A stretch of DNA of 64,000 nt from contig OY821750.1 in assembly GCA_963682055.1 (NCBI GenBank), positions 31,856,081-31,920,080 on the forward strand, read 5' to 3'. The position numbers and the translations under genes are program-made. The stretch is from Primula veris (lineage: Eukaryota > Streptophyta > Magnoliopsida > Ericales > Primulaceae). The notes under the pieces are model-generated. The model searched no databases, was not told the DNA's origin, and saw only the letters and a program-made list of their open reading frames with translations. Numbering within the stretch: the stretch's first letter is position 1; each line of letters starts with the position of its first letter. Positions 50,616 through 63,200 of the stretch are shown here, one piece after another.

Positions 50616-53293
50616 ATGGCAACTTTTTTCACTAAATTGCGAAGTTACCCTTTTCTTGGCAAATTCACTCAAACCCAGTTTCCCAAGGTTTAATATTTTT
50701 TTTCCTTTTTTTTTTTTAATTTATTAATATATCATAAAGTTGTAAATAAGTTTATGCACTAAAGGTGTTTGATTATTTGCTCAAATGTTTGTTTTTTTTT
50801 AATATTTTTCTTCATATGAAATCATTAATATTTTTTGTTGGCAAATTCACTCAAACCCAATTTCCCAAGGTTTGTTATCTTTTCCTTTTTTATTATTTTC
50901 TTTATTAATATTTAATAAAGTTGTAAATAACTTTGTGTCATTGAGGTGTTTGTTTATTTGCTCCAATGGGTTTTTTCATATTTTTTTTTTCAAATGATTT
51001 TATTTTTTTTGGCATTTTCACTCCAACTCAATTCCCCAAAGGTTCATTATCTTTTCCTTTTTAGTATTTATTTATTAATATTGAATAAAGTTGTTATTAA
51101 TTTTGTGCACTGAAGGTGTTTGTTTATTTGCTCCAATGGGTTTTATAAATATTTTTTGTCATATTAAGCTTTACATTTATCAATATTTTTTGTTGACAAA
51201 TTCACCCAAACTCAATTTCCCAAGGTTTATTTTCTTTACACTTTTAATTATTTGCTTTAAAAATATATCATAAAAATGTAAATAAGATTCTGCTCCGAAG
51301 GTGTTTGTTTATTTGCTCCAATGGGTTTGATGATTTTTTTTTTTCCATACAAGGTAAGAGTGATATTCAGAAAAATTATCTGGTAGTATTGGGTATATCT
51401 AAATATATATATATATACATGTATGTATGTAAAAGTTGTATACTTGTGTGTGCCTTAAAGGTGTTTGTTTATTTGTATGAACTTGGGGTAGGATTTGAAA
51501 TTGGGTGACATTTAGTGTTTTTGTTGCTTTTACTGTTTAGATATTTTGATTAAAAATTCCCAATATTCTTAACTAATACTCTCTCCGTCCCTAAACAAAT
51601 GTCTCATACGAAAATATGTGCAACTTTGATCGACAACTTTTTCACATCTAGATTGCCGAAAAAATTTATTTCAAAAGTTAATCACGTAGTTCATGGTTAG
51701 AACTATATGATGGAATTTTCAATTTTTTCATTTCGGCAATTTTGATATGAAAAATTTGATGGTCAAAGTTGCACGTATTTTCGTAGGGGACATTTGTTTA
51801 GGGACGGAGGGAGTATTTCATAAAGTTGTGTACAAGTGTGTGTCTTGGAGGTGTTTGTTTATTTGCCCCAACGTGTTTTTATGTCTGTTTTTAGCATTAT
51901 TATTGCATTTTCTTTTTTTTGGGTATTTTTTGAGCAGTGAATATAAAGGTTTAATGGTTGCATATAATTGAAATTAGGGCATATAATTTTATCATGTTTG
52001 ATTCATGTTTTGTTCTACCAAATCCGAGGATACAATGGTGGGGGGGGCCTTATATTAAGGTTTTTATATGTTTTTTTAATAAATTTTCCAATAATATACA
52101 CCTAAATGTCTACCCTAAAATGCATTCGGATAGTCCAATAGTATCCACTTTTTTGTGCATGTTCCAGTACATTAAATGTGATACGTTACACTAATACATT
52201 TACCCCGTAAACCTTCTTAAAGTTATGATACGAGGTAATAATGAGCATTCTTTAGGAGACTAAAATAAGACAGGATTGGGATTTGAAACTAAGAGCTCGC
52301 AGTTAGTAAGTGCAGAGCTGTCATCTAGGCTACTATTACTCTTGAGTAGTAGAGGTGCAAGTTGTGCTGATATGTAAACTCTATTTATTGTGTTGTAAAG
52401 TTGTCCAAAAACCAGAGAAATGTAGCCGACAGAGTTCGAGCCAAATACAGTCGAATTCTTAAAGTCATCGTAACCCCATTGATTTGTATTTGGAAATGGT
52501 CATCTATGATCAATGGAAAATGATCATCTAGGTCATTGGAAAATGGTTTTAACATCTACTGTGCTGTTCATTATTTATTAGATAGTTCTAGATTTCGGGT
52601 TAAGTAAATTATGCATCTTTAGTAATTGATGAAAGTAGATGGCTTGGTTTAATGACGCTACTGTGAATGAGTTTGTTAGAATGCAATCTTAAGATAGTTA
52701 AGCTTCTGTATGTACCTTCTGCATGGTTTTTATCTGCCCCAATGATCTTTCGGTATAAATTGGTCCATTCAATTTTAAGCTATTCAATAAGATGCAGCTA
52801 TGTATCTATGTATTTATGCTGTCAGTGTAGTTTACATGTTTTGTGTATCCACACTTAGAGTTTGTTTGGTTGATTCTCTTAAGTTAGTTTACTTTCTAGT
52901 TGCTTTTTCCACTTCTTAGTTGCAGTGCTGTTTGAATCTCTTTTTAACATGAAAATGCTAGTAGTTTTGAGATGGGACTGATTCGCTTCTTTCCAGCCTC
53001 ATATAATGCAACAAACAAGTGGGTTTGCCTCAGGATTTTTCCTTGACGGATTCCTAATGAAAGCCAAGAAGAATAAAGATCTTCTTGTGAACAGGAAAAT
53101 TTGGTCACGAAGATCTTCTATCTGGCCAGAGTTTGTTGATACCACTGTACGTATTTACAATGGAAAGAACTTCGTTAAATGTAAGATCACTGAAGGGAAG
53201 GTTGGTCATAAATTTGGAGAGTTTGCTTTTACACGGAAACGAAGGCCAATGAAAACAAATAATGCACCGGCAAAGAAGAAGGCGAAAAAGTAG
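50616..53293 (+). CDS. RPS19: Mitochondrial ribosomal protein S19, nuclear-encoded, 2 exons
   Basis: Exon 1 (50616-50687) encodes 24 residues ([20 protein letters not shown]...) rich in Lys/Arg/Ser/Thr and lacking acidic residues, a likely mitochondrial presequence. Exon 2 (52997-53293) follows a 2309-bp GT-AG intron in phase 0. Exon 2 carries the uS19 core: [37 protein letters not shown] and [14 protein letters not shown], with a Lys-rich tail. The total is 122 aa. uS19 sits in the head of the small ribosomal subunit near 16S-like rRNA. The core resembles plant mitochondrial S19 rather than chloroplast or cytosolic S19. Arabidopsis also has a nuclear mitochondrial S19, fused to an RNA-binding domain (from memory); here no fusion is seen. 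Intron 1 holds tandem copies of exon 1 and a Stowaway MITE. The exon-1 join rests on splice sites and the presequence, so it is less certain than the core. Confidence 0.86.
50640..51350 (+). repeat. Tandem exon-1 fragments in RPS19 intron 1
   Basis: A unit of about 170-190 bp repeats at least four times. Each has a copy of the exon-1 end with its donor (GGCAAATTCACTCAAACCC...CCCAAGGTTT at 50658, 50839, 51010 and 51194), a TTATCTTTTCCTTTTT tract and GGTGTTTGTTTATTTGCTCC (50763, 50943, 51112, 51297; also 51458 and 51846). The downstream copies lack the ATG and a convincing 3' splice site, so they are probably not exons. Confidence 0.85.
51579..51813. mobile_element. Intact Stowaway MITE in RPS19 intron 1
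   Basis: The 235-bp element has near-perfect terminal repeats (CTCTCTCCGTCCCTAAAC at the left; complement CTCCCTCCGTCCCTAAAC at the right) extending over more than 60 bp, and TA duplications at 51577-51578 and 51814-51815. It is the best-preserved Stowaway here, so probably the youngest. Confidence 0.92.
52270..52345 (-). repeat. tRNA-SINE-like fragment
   Basis: On the minus strand AGCTCTGCACTTACTAACTG is followed by a B-box-like GTTTCAAATCCC. Plant tRNA-derived SINEs have this kind of head. The tail and duplications were not found. Confidence 0.3.
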
Positions 53294-55851
53294 GGTCTAA
53301 ATCCATGAACGAAAAGGAAACCCTGTTTGGTAAGATATATGATCTGAAATAATTTGAAAAACTATCCTGCTATTTTGCCGTGTTTTCTTATTGCATTTAA
53401 AGTTATGGGAATATGTGAAAACTCCTATCTAGTTAACTATATATATATATTTAGTTTTAGATAAAAAGTACTATCAATAGTTATAGTTACTCCCTAGCAG
53501 TTTAATGGTGCGAAAATGGCAATGTTTTATTTATGAGATTGAATGGAGCTATTATATAGGGGCCAGACCAAAGGAACACAATGGAGATACTAACTTTTGA
53601 TAGCTTAAGTTGCCACATAGGCAGAAAGTTACCCACTAAATGATGTAATTACACCTGAAGTTGTACATGTTAATTTTTGCTAGTAAAACTATATTTAATT
53701 CATATTTTATTATTAGTAACTCATCAAACACCATTTACACTTGTTAAATTTGACAGTCAAGAGTTGATCATCTTCTAGTTACAGGAGTCCCTAAAGTAGG
53801 CCAATAGGGTATTAAAAGGGGCTTTATGCTACAGTTTACGGTTAAATGATCTATTCTTATGGATTAGATAAATTGACCTTGAGTTAGACCTATTATATTT
53901 TACGTACTTTCCCCTGATAGTGTTAAATGCAACAATGAGGAAGATACAATTATTCAAATACAATCTTTAATTAATAGTTTAAATAACGAGGTGTATACAA
54001 GGTTCAGTTACATATCTTGAGTCTGGAGACTCTGGACCACCATATTTGATAGATATGTTTGAACTGGCGTTATCATAGGAGTATTAGATAGTTGTTTGTA
54101 GGAAGAATCCGAAGAACCAATAAGCTGTTACTTTTTTAGTCTCTGATTATTAGTATCATTTAACAATAAATATAACCAGTACATTTTTCTGATGACTTTT
54201 ATAGAATCTCAATTTTTTTACCTTGAACTCCTGAAGTATGAGTATCATATACAATATGTATTTGGGGTTGTGTTATCAAAAGTTAAGAAGAAGAAATAAT
54301 TGTGCAAAGGGATGTTTGTAAATATCAAGTACAGAAATGTTTTCACAGCATAAAAAAGAAAATTAGTTATTTCTCTTGAATTTTTATGCAAAAAGATGTT
54401 TTATATTGTTATGTACTCCATCGTTATGTACTGTGAATTTTATGAAATTTAATTACTCATTAGGAAAACAATCTAGTTTGTCACCTTTTTATTTTAACAA
54501 TTTGTCACCCATTTATCTTATTAGATCACGGATCCATTTTTACATATTTTCAGGTAGCACTACTTTGAGTCCAATTCAAGCCAGTTGGGACAGACAAACT
54601 GCATGCCTTGGTTTTAGTTTTCTTGGTGCTAATAAAGGTTTTTGGAGTGGTATTTTGTAAGACTTAACAAGTTTTTTTTATGCTTTCGAGGTTTGAGATC
54701 TCCTTTTATGCCTCTTCAATCACTGGCATGCTGATGTTTAAACTTGTGGCATTATGGTTTTCATAATATAAACCTTTTGAGATTGGTAAGATACTTTTTA
54801 AAGTTCTTGTTATCGGAAGCTCTGGGTTTGATCTTAGTGTTTTCAGCTGTGTTTATGGAATTGCAACTTGTTTTCACTTTTTGGCTTGGAATCTTGTTCG
54901 ATGCACGAGTCACAACTGACAACTAAGCACATGTGAAAAACACGATGTTGACGAAGGTTAGTTATCAAAGTTGTGAAAAGAAGTTACACTGACAGAAACT
55001 TGACTCGAAAAGAAAAGGGTATTTGACATTGATGTATTTATGTTCTATTCTATGTATTTAGGGATTTAGTTTACTTTTAAGTAGTGTTACACCAGAGATC
55101 TTTTGACCTGGTGATTCGAAAATACATATAGATTTGGTACAAATAACATTAGAAGATCAAGAATTTTTACACCCAAATTACCAGCTTTCAAGTGTAAAAA
55201 CAAACTTGTACAATTTGAGAATCAAAAACAAAAAGTCTGTAGCAATTCATTTTGATTTTGGTACAGTTATTTGCAATGTTCAAAAAGGCATGTGCAAGGC
55301 GGGTTTTTAGCCTAAATCAGGTCGCTAATGGCTAGTCCTGTCTAATTTCACTTAATAATCGACTAATCCGTTTAATCCCGTCTGATCACTTTTACTGCGT
55401 AGAGGCCATCTTATTTATGTGAATGCTCGCTTTTCAGAACACCACCACCAAGTGCTAACTCTATTAGAATATGTAGTCATAAAACATAAACAAGTTTCTT
55501 TGTTCTTGGTGAGATGGAAACATAAAAACTAAAAGAAAAAAAACGACCTCCAACAAAGGTCTCCTGTTCATAATTCCCTTATATGGCTGCCAAACTTACC
55601 TAGTGTTGAAACGATGAATGCGTTAGTATTTAGGGAATTAAGAACCCGATACATAACCCCGATAGCAAGGCTTGAATGTAGAAAATACACATGCGCATAT
55701 CATCAATTCCTCCGTTCCGAAATGTTTGTCCGAGAAAGTAATCCTGAAATTAAACAACTAGTCCTAATATTGATTTGCTTAAGAGTTGAAATGCCAATTA
55801 TACCCTTTATGGTACATACATAAGATAACACATTATTATATACATATTATA
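53294..55851. other. Intergenic after RPS19
   Basis: The first part is the RPS19 3' UTR. No further gene is supported. At 54555-54660 an open segment (LSPIQASWDRQTACLGFSFL) follows a TTTTCAG and is not AT-simple, but it lacks a partner exon and matches nothing I recognise. Near 55285-55400 lies a GC-richer repeat (AAGGCGGGTTTTTAGCC and TTTAATCCCGTCTGATC) that also occurs near 34920 and 42560. Confidence 0.4.
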
Positions 55852-56199
55852 TCATATCATCCTATATATATAACTCAACCAAAGAAAAAATGAGTCTGAT
55901 AAATTTTGGCCCATTTTTTTCCAAAAATCCTCAATTTTTTTTTACTAATTAATCATTTACATTTATTCAATTCAAAATATAAAAAACACACAAAAATCAT
56001 GATTCTTTCAAAACAATTATAATACTACACCAAACAAAATCGTTTTACGTATATTTTGTATAACAAAAATATTATATTATTCACCATTTCTAATTTAATA
56101 TATTCATTCAATCAATATATATTTTAAAAATTTATCTACCCGGATCATATATATATACATCAGGCGTCGCACACACAATACGTAAGTAACAATTACTAG
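55852..56199 (+). mobile_element. Helitron G (second subfamily)
   Basis: The 348-bp element begins TCATATCATCC after a host A and ends AATTACTAG before T. Upstream of CTAG it has GCACACACAATACGTAAG in place of the strong hairpin of subfamily 1. Its middle matches copy C at 12073-12355. Confidence 0.7.
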
Positions 56200-56306
56200 T
56201 TATTAATATAAATAAACCCAATAAAAATGAACCCTACCAAATTTTATCAATTTTAAATTTATTTATACGACACCATATTAATATAAGTACAGCCTATTAT
56301 TAGTAT

Positions 56307-56357
<51 letters not shown>

Positions 56358-56810
56358 CCACGTATTGCACACACAATACGTAAGCAACAATTACTAATTA
56401 TTAATATAAATAAACCCAATAAAAATGAACCCTATCAAATTTTATCAATTTTAAATTTATTTATACGACACCATCATTTTATTCTAATAAGCCAACCCAA
56501 GCCAAATAAAGCTGCTCAATTTAGCCAATTTTTTCCAAAAATACCCCTATACTTTTTTATTAATTACAATAATATCATGCTCACATAAAAAAAAAAAATA
56601 AAAAAAAAATAACAACTAATAACACTATGTGTCCCTCTTTAACAACCAAAAATTCTTTTAAGTCTTTTAAGTTTTATACTATTTTTTTTTGTATTATTCA
56701 CGTATTTTGTATCATAACTACACTTATTTTTTATATTTTAATTGCATTGCGCGTCACACACGCAACGCGTGAGACACGATTACTAGTATTTATATAAGTA
56801 CAGCCTATTA

Positions 56811-56849
<39 letters not shown>

Positions 56850-57010
56850 CCACGTATCGCAGACAATAAGTAAGTAACAATTAATAATTATTAATATAAA
56901 TAAACCCAATAAAAATGAACCCTGCCAAAATTTATAAATTTTAAATTTATATATACGAAATCATATTTATATACTAAGCCTATTATTAGTATTATATAGA
57001 TATAGATAGA
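56163..57010 (+). repeat. Local tandem triplication including a Helitron 3' end
   Basis: Three units share the order: Helitron-type end (CACACAATACGTAAG...ATTACTAR), TTATTAATATAAATAAACCC, AATAAAAATGAACCCT, TTTATACGACACCAT, AGCCTATTATTA and a TA run. Unit 1 spans about 56163-56352, unit 2 about 56353-56850 (with Helitron E inside) and unit 3 about 56851-57010. TA runs at 56312-56352 and about 56819-56845 mark the joints. Confidence 0.8.
56474..56786 (+). mobile_element. Non-autonomous Helitron E, ends fixed by empty sites
   Basis: The 313-bp element starts TCATTTTATTCTAATAAGCC and ends with hairpin CACGC-AAC-GCGTG (56759-56771), 11 nt, then CTAG. Host A is at 56473 and T at 56787. The tandem neighbours give empty sites: GACACCA|TATTAATATAAG at 56275|56276 and GAAATCA|TATTTATATACT in unit 3, against GACACCA|[element]|TATTTATATAAG here. 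Insertion was therefore exactly between A and T without target duplication. Confidence 0.93.
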
Positions 57011-57032
57011 TAGATAGATACAGAGATAGATA
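56995..57032 (+). repeat. GATA microsatellite in the LAP 5' flank
   Basis: An imperfect (GATA)n run ends a dozen bases before the LAP start codon and probably lies in its 5' UTR. Confidence 0.85.
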
Positions 57033-57043
57033 CATATCATAAG

Positions 57044-57233
57044 ATGGCATTGGGAGCAAGCAGTGTGTTATCTGTTTCATCTTCTTCTCGTTTAATGTTC
57101 TCTAAATTGCAAATTGGTCCTTTATTTTCCCTACATTTTTCAATCAGACCCATCACTTCTAAAATACTCTCACATTCACTCACTCATGCTACTCTTGGCC
57201 TCACTCACCCTTCTCAAACTCACTTCCCAAAGG

Positions 57234-57266
<33 letters not shown>

Positions 57267-60200
57267 CATGATGTTATAATAATCCCCAATTTAGCCATTT
57301 TTTTTCAAAAATACCGCTACACCTTTATATTAATTATAATAATATCATACTCCCATAAAAATGTAAAAATTAAAAGCTAATAAAAATATTTATCACTCTT
57401 TAACAACCAAATATTCTTTTAAATGTTAAAGCATGTTTTTTTTTTGTATTATCCATATATTTATATCATAACTATACTTATATTTTTATTGCATTACGAG
57501 ACGCACGATTATTAGTGTTTATATATGTATGCATATATTTACTATATTAAAAATATAAAAATAGTTTCAAAAAGATACTTATTATGTAATTAGAAAATGC
57601 TTAAAGAATTTTTTTCTCAGCATAAACTTCTATTATATATTGTTAATATTTTATTTTTGAAAAATGCTAAAAGGGTTCAATTTTTTTTAGCTCCGCTAGG
57701 ATGCTGGAATGGTTAGGGCCGCCACCGGAAATGAAGTATTGTTTATAACTGTAAGGAGGTGAATTTATCGCTAACGAGACCACGAAAAATTAATATAGAG
57801 TTTAGTATTATTTATATATCAAGATTTGTGAAAATGAAAAGAAGCTGTTTATGCCTTGTATGTGTTTGTGAAATTACCTGAATGGGTTTAGGGCAGTAAC
57901 CCAATTGCCATCTTTCTTGTATTGCTAAATGTCCCTGTGATTTTTTTATTTATTTTTAAATGTCCTTGTGATTTTGATTTCACGGGGGTGATGGACAAAT
58001 AAAGGAAGACGGATACAAACTTGGATGCATTTAGTTCGAAAAGATATGCGTGTTAGGCAAATTGATGGCGTTACATAGGAATGAATGGCGAAATGAAGAT
58101 TCAGAGTTGCGAGTTAACGTAATTGTTTCATATAGCCGACCCAAATTATTGGGATTAAAGCGTAGTAGTTTGATGATGATGATGATGATGATGTTTTAGC
58201 TGCGTTAAATTAGGATAATGTTTTTGTTACATTGCGGGATTGATGAATCACAACTGAGAACTGATGATTGGTTTTTTTTAAGTCTATAGCAATAAATAAC
58301 ACTGCCTACGAGTTATTCCTAGCAAGACTTCCTGGAGTATGAGAAATGTCTACAATATAGAAACTTCAGTTTAAAAGGAAATGAGTTTTTCAGTATTTAT
58401 CATAATTGGTCTTCAGTATTTTTTTTTAAAAGAGCCTTCAGTAGTTTCATTCTGCTTTTAATCTTAATAGTTAATAGTTATACGAACGTAAATTCTCTAC
58501 CTTGGGTTGCATGCCCTACTACCCTTCTTATACGCATTCTCAAAGCTTGTTTCATTCTTAAGCACAAAAGCCTAAATTTTATAATTGTTTCTTTTTGCTA
58601 TGTTCTGAAAAATCATATAGATTTCGTTTTCCGCAAAAGAGATTGATGCAGTAGAATGGAAAGGAGATATACTAGCAGTTGGAGTGACAGAAAAAGACCT
58701 GGCGAAAGACGAAAATTTGAAATTTCAGAATTCCATTTTAAAGAAACTGGACACCTATTTGGGTGGTTTACTAGCCGAAGCTTCGTTAGAGGAGGATTTT
58801 AAAGGAAAAGTTGGACAGTCGACTATTCTTAGGCTACCAGGCCTGGGCTCGAAAAGAGTTGGGCTTATTGGGCTTGGGCCCACATCGACTTCAAGTGCCT
58901 ATAAAAGCCTTGGTGAAGCTGTTGCTTTAGCAGCAAAAAATGCTCAAGCGAGTAATGTGGCCATTCTACTCGCATCTCCTGAGGAACTTTCTGATGATAC
59001 AAAACTTGGTTCTGCTTCAGCTATAGCATCTGGTAGGCCGACTTATACACATTTTTGACTATATCAATCAACCCTACCTTTTTATTTGGTACACTAACTC
59101 AGTAACCTATATTATCCCTTTCATGCCTTAACTTATTAGTCACTTATCACTATTGTACATGCTCACTATGTTTATTCTCAGTTGTTTGGTAAATTCTAAT
59201 AGATGTGTGTATTAATTACAAACATGTTCTGTTGATGTGCAAAACAAAAAATGTGTTTAGCTTGGTGTCTAAGCTGAAAAGCTTTCATATGTTGGTCTAT
59301 GAAACAGTAAAATCCCGTATAATGTCTATTGCTTCTTATGGTCAGTTTCTCTTGTGGGAAGTAGCTCTATTTGGAGTCGTTTCTAAAGCACCTCAGATTC
59401 TCTTTTAGAAGCTAATTGTTCTGGTTTTGATTTTAATTTCAAATTACCAAAGATGGCGACATGATGGCACATTTCCTTGAAATTCCAGCTTTTATATATT
59501 TTTGATCTTTTGACTCTTTTAAAATACAGTAAGTAAAATGAATTTTCTTATGAACACCTAATAGCTTCTCAAAGCAACTCCAGTTTATCATAGCAATAAG
59601 CTTTTACAGCATATGTTCAATGGCAAATTTTGAGAAGCAATAGCAACATTTGGGTCAGTTTTATTGAAAATTTAGCGAGGTTAGTTTTGTAGGAACGGTG
59701 CTGGGGAGCTATGAAGATACTAGGTTTAAAACAGATTCGAAAAAACCAACGTTGAAAACGGTGGATATAATTGGTTTTGGGACTGGACCTGAGCTGGAAA
59801 AGAAGCTTAAATTTGCAGAAAATGTTTGCTCAGGGATTATTTTAGGGAAAGAGCTGGTAAATGCGCCTGCTAATGTACTTACGCCTGGTTTGTATTTATC
59901 CTTTCTTTCCTTTTATGCCTTGTTCTTTACTATTTAGTATCTTATGTTTTCCATGCGGTTTAATCATTTTAAAATTTTACAATCTGGTGATAACCAATGA
60001 AACTCTTTCTCCTCTTCAAACGTCAGTGTCGCATCAAATTTCTCCTCAACTATATTTTTGTATACCGTAACCACTTTACAGAACTTACACATGCTACCGG
60101 TTCAATTTTCACTTTAAAGTTTGTTTTTGTTGTTATTCCCTCGTTCTTTACAGAAAAGAAGGTAAAAGGGGTAACTGAGGCCTTGCTTGATTGCAGCTTC

Positions 60201-63200
60201 TAAGCTCAGTTTTTTCTTTTAGAATCTAGACTGTATTTAGTTAACCGTCTTCTTCTGACTCTTTTGGCCTGAAAAGGCTAGAAAGTTCGAGCCAGAGGAA
60301 CAAAGTTCTTTCCTCAGCCTAAAATAAATCCAACTCATTTGCTTAATATCTGTAGCCATTCTCTAAGAGCATGTTTGTTATATTCAAATAGGTAGATGAG
60401 GGTCAAATGAGTCACCAGATATTGAATTTTTTAAAACTTTAAGGGGCATATAATGCTTTACTCGTAGTTTATTTTTTGTTGTTTTATTTAGTATCTTAAA
60501 ATATTTACTTTCTGATTTTTAAATGACTCGTTTTTTCAGGGGTATTAGCAGAAGAAGCTTCACTTATAGCCTCCACGCACAGCGATGTTTTTACCGCCAC
60601 AATTCTAAATGAGGAACAATGCAAAGAACTCAAAATGGGCTCTTACCTTGGTGTTGCAGCCGCTTCTGATAATCCTCCACATTTCATTCATTTATGTTAT
60701 AAGCCATTAAATGGAACAGTCAAAACCAAATTGGCTTTGGTTGGGAAAGGACTTACTTTTGATTGGTGAGTCTATACTCCATGTTTAAATGTGTTCTTGC
60801 CAACAAAGTTTTTGATTTCTCTTCACAATGTTCATGCTATTCGAGTCACATAATTAGAACAAAGTTTTGCGTAGTATATAGATGCAAATTTATGACTTTT
60901 TGGTTGTTGTTAATTATTAGTTGAAATGCTAACTTTCTTGTATCGTTCTTCAGCATTTGGCAAATATTTAATTAAATGTGAAAAACACGACTGAATCTTA
61001 AAGGGAATAAAGGTTGACTTTAGTGTAGCCAATCAAACTTAAACAAGAAAAAATTGGGGGTATTTTTCCGGGTTTAAAAAATAAGTGTCCCTTGTAACTA
61101 CAATTTGTATTTTTTCTATGCAAAATGTACTGATTATTGTAATTTATATGTTATGATACCAGTGGTGGCTACAATATAAAGACAGGAGCTGGGTGTATGA
61201 TTGAGCTAATGAAATTTGATATGGGGGGCTCAGCTGCAGTTCTTGGTGCAGCTAAAGCTCTTGGTCAAATCAAACCAGAAGGAGTTGAGGTCAATTCTTT
61301 TTTTCTTCGAATATGTTTTTTCCTTACATGGAGCCATCTATTGGAAATGTTTGGGATTAATTTCAGTTTCATATGCACTATTATGCAGTATTGCAATTTT
61401 TCCGAAAAAAACAGTTATTAGTACACTATCTTTACATCTTTCGGCAATTAAATACAGTTGGTGTAACATATCAGAAAAAATCCATAGGTTGGGGTTCTAA
61501 ACAGTTAGGAAACTTAAGTATTTTGCATATTCTATTCCATCATTTTCTTTCCTTAAGCGATTCTATCACATTCTTTGTACTTTAGTCCCCAATCTATGTT
61601 TTTTCTCCTTATAGTTTTTGTTATAGTTGTTATCTAATGCAGTGTACTAAAAACGTCAATAAATGTAATGTCAATGTAAAATACTCTAATTTCCGCAAAT
61701 AATTCAGCCAGATGATAGCAACATTTTTCCTTCTTTTGTTTTTGTACTTCTGTCAGTTTTATTTGAAGTCAGCTAAATCGATGTCCAAGATCTATTTCAA
61801 CTTATATTAGAGCTTCTTATTTTTAGGTTCATTTTATTGTTGCGGCTTGTGAAAATATGATAAGTGGAAATGGTATGAGGCCTGGAGATATTCTCACGGC
61901 TTCAAATGGAAAGACTATCGAGGTACTCAATTTGTTTCCCACCTTTTTGTTGTTGGAATGCCTTGACTTCAGGAGAAAAAGAATAATTTGGCATTTCAAA
62001 ACCTTGGTGATATTGCCTATTAGCCCTTTGCTATTCTTCCAAATACTCTAAAACATATCTGTTCAAAGTTATACATGTCGATAATACGACATTTTCAGCT
62101 TTGTTTTCCTTTTTTTTTTTTTTTTTTTTTTCATTTTGGTGAGCCTCAATTCTCTTCTCCTTTCTCTCAAATAATACTATCCATAATAGCAGAAAGAATA
62201 ACTGGCCTGTTCAATGCAAATATTTGATCATTTCAATTTTTTTGTTTTCCTTATTGGACAAGTTTATCCGGATCTTTAGAGCTATCTTCACCATCCTAAT
62301 TTCTAATCTCAGAAAATTTATAGCAACACATGTTTGGGAATAATTTTGGTTAATTATGAATCGTGTTTTACAGGTTAATAATACTGATGCTGAGGGCCGG
62401 CTTACACTTGCGGATGCTCTAGTATATGCTTGTAACCAAGGTGTAGATAAGGTACATTAATATTGTTTGTAATATAATGGTTGGCTTTTTGAGTTTATTT
62501 CGTAAGATATTCGTTTTGATTTTAGAGTAGTGCTGACTCGTGTAAACTGTTTTGCAGATTGTTGATCTAGCTACGCTAACAGGAGCATGCATAGTTGCTC
62601 TTGGGCCCTCAATAGCTGGTACATACATTTAGTTATATTTCTGTCATTTATTTTATGCTAACTTGGAACTCCAATCGAATTCTCCTTCTAGAAGTGGACA
62701 GGAATTTGATACAGGCATATAAATATAAAAGATCTTACTTGGAGTTCTGCATAAAATTCTGGGTAAACAATGGATGGGGTTGCCGACTTAGTTATGACTT
62801 TAAGTTTCTTTTGTTATGACTTATCTTAGTTAAATTATATCGCATGAAGGAAAAAATCACTTTCTAACAATTACTACACTAAATTTCACAAATTAGACAT
62901 CAACTTATTCAAAACAAACAGTTTTCACATTTAGTGCACCAACCGATCAGAATTCATGAGTGCTCAAAGTTTAAATTTCAACATTGTATTAATTGTTCGA
63001 TTCTGTGGAGATTAGAAATTTAATGAGTTTGGGAAAAATTAGTGTAGAACAGTGATATTCCCCCTTGCAAGAATTATGCAAAACCTTACTTGACCTCTCT
63101 CTACATAGTAAACCCTTACCAAGTAAACGAGCCTTAGTGGTAGAACTACATGATAAATTAATGACATGAACAAATGATGAATGAGCAGGCGTATTTACGC

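Noticed and set aside
54376..54660. A 94-codon frame downstream of RPS19
   Set aside because: The first two thirds are AT-simple; only the last ~30 residues look protein-like, with no homology recognised and no partner exon.
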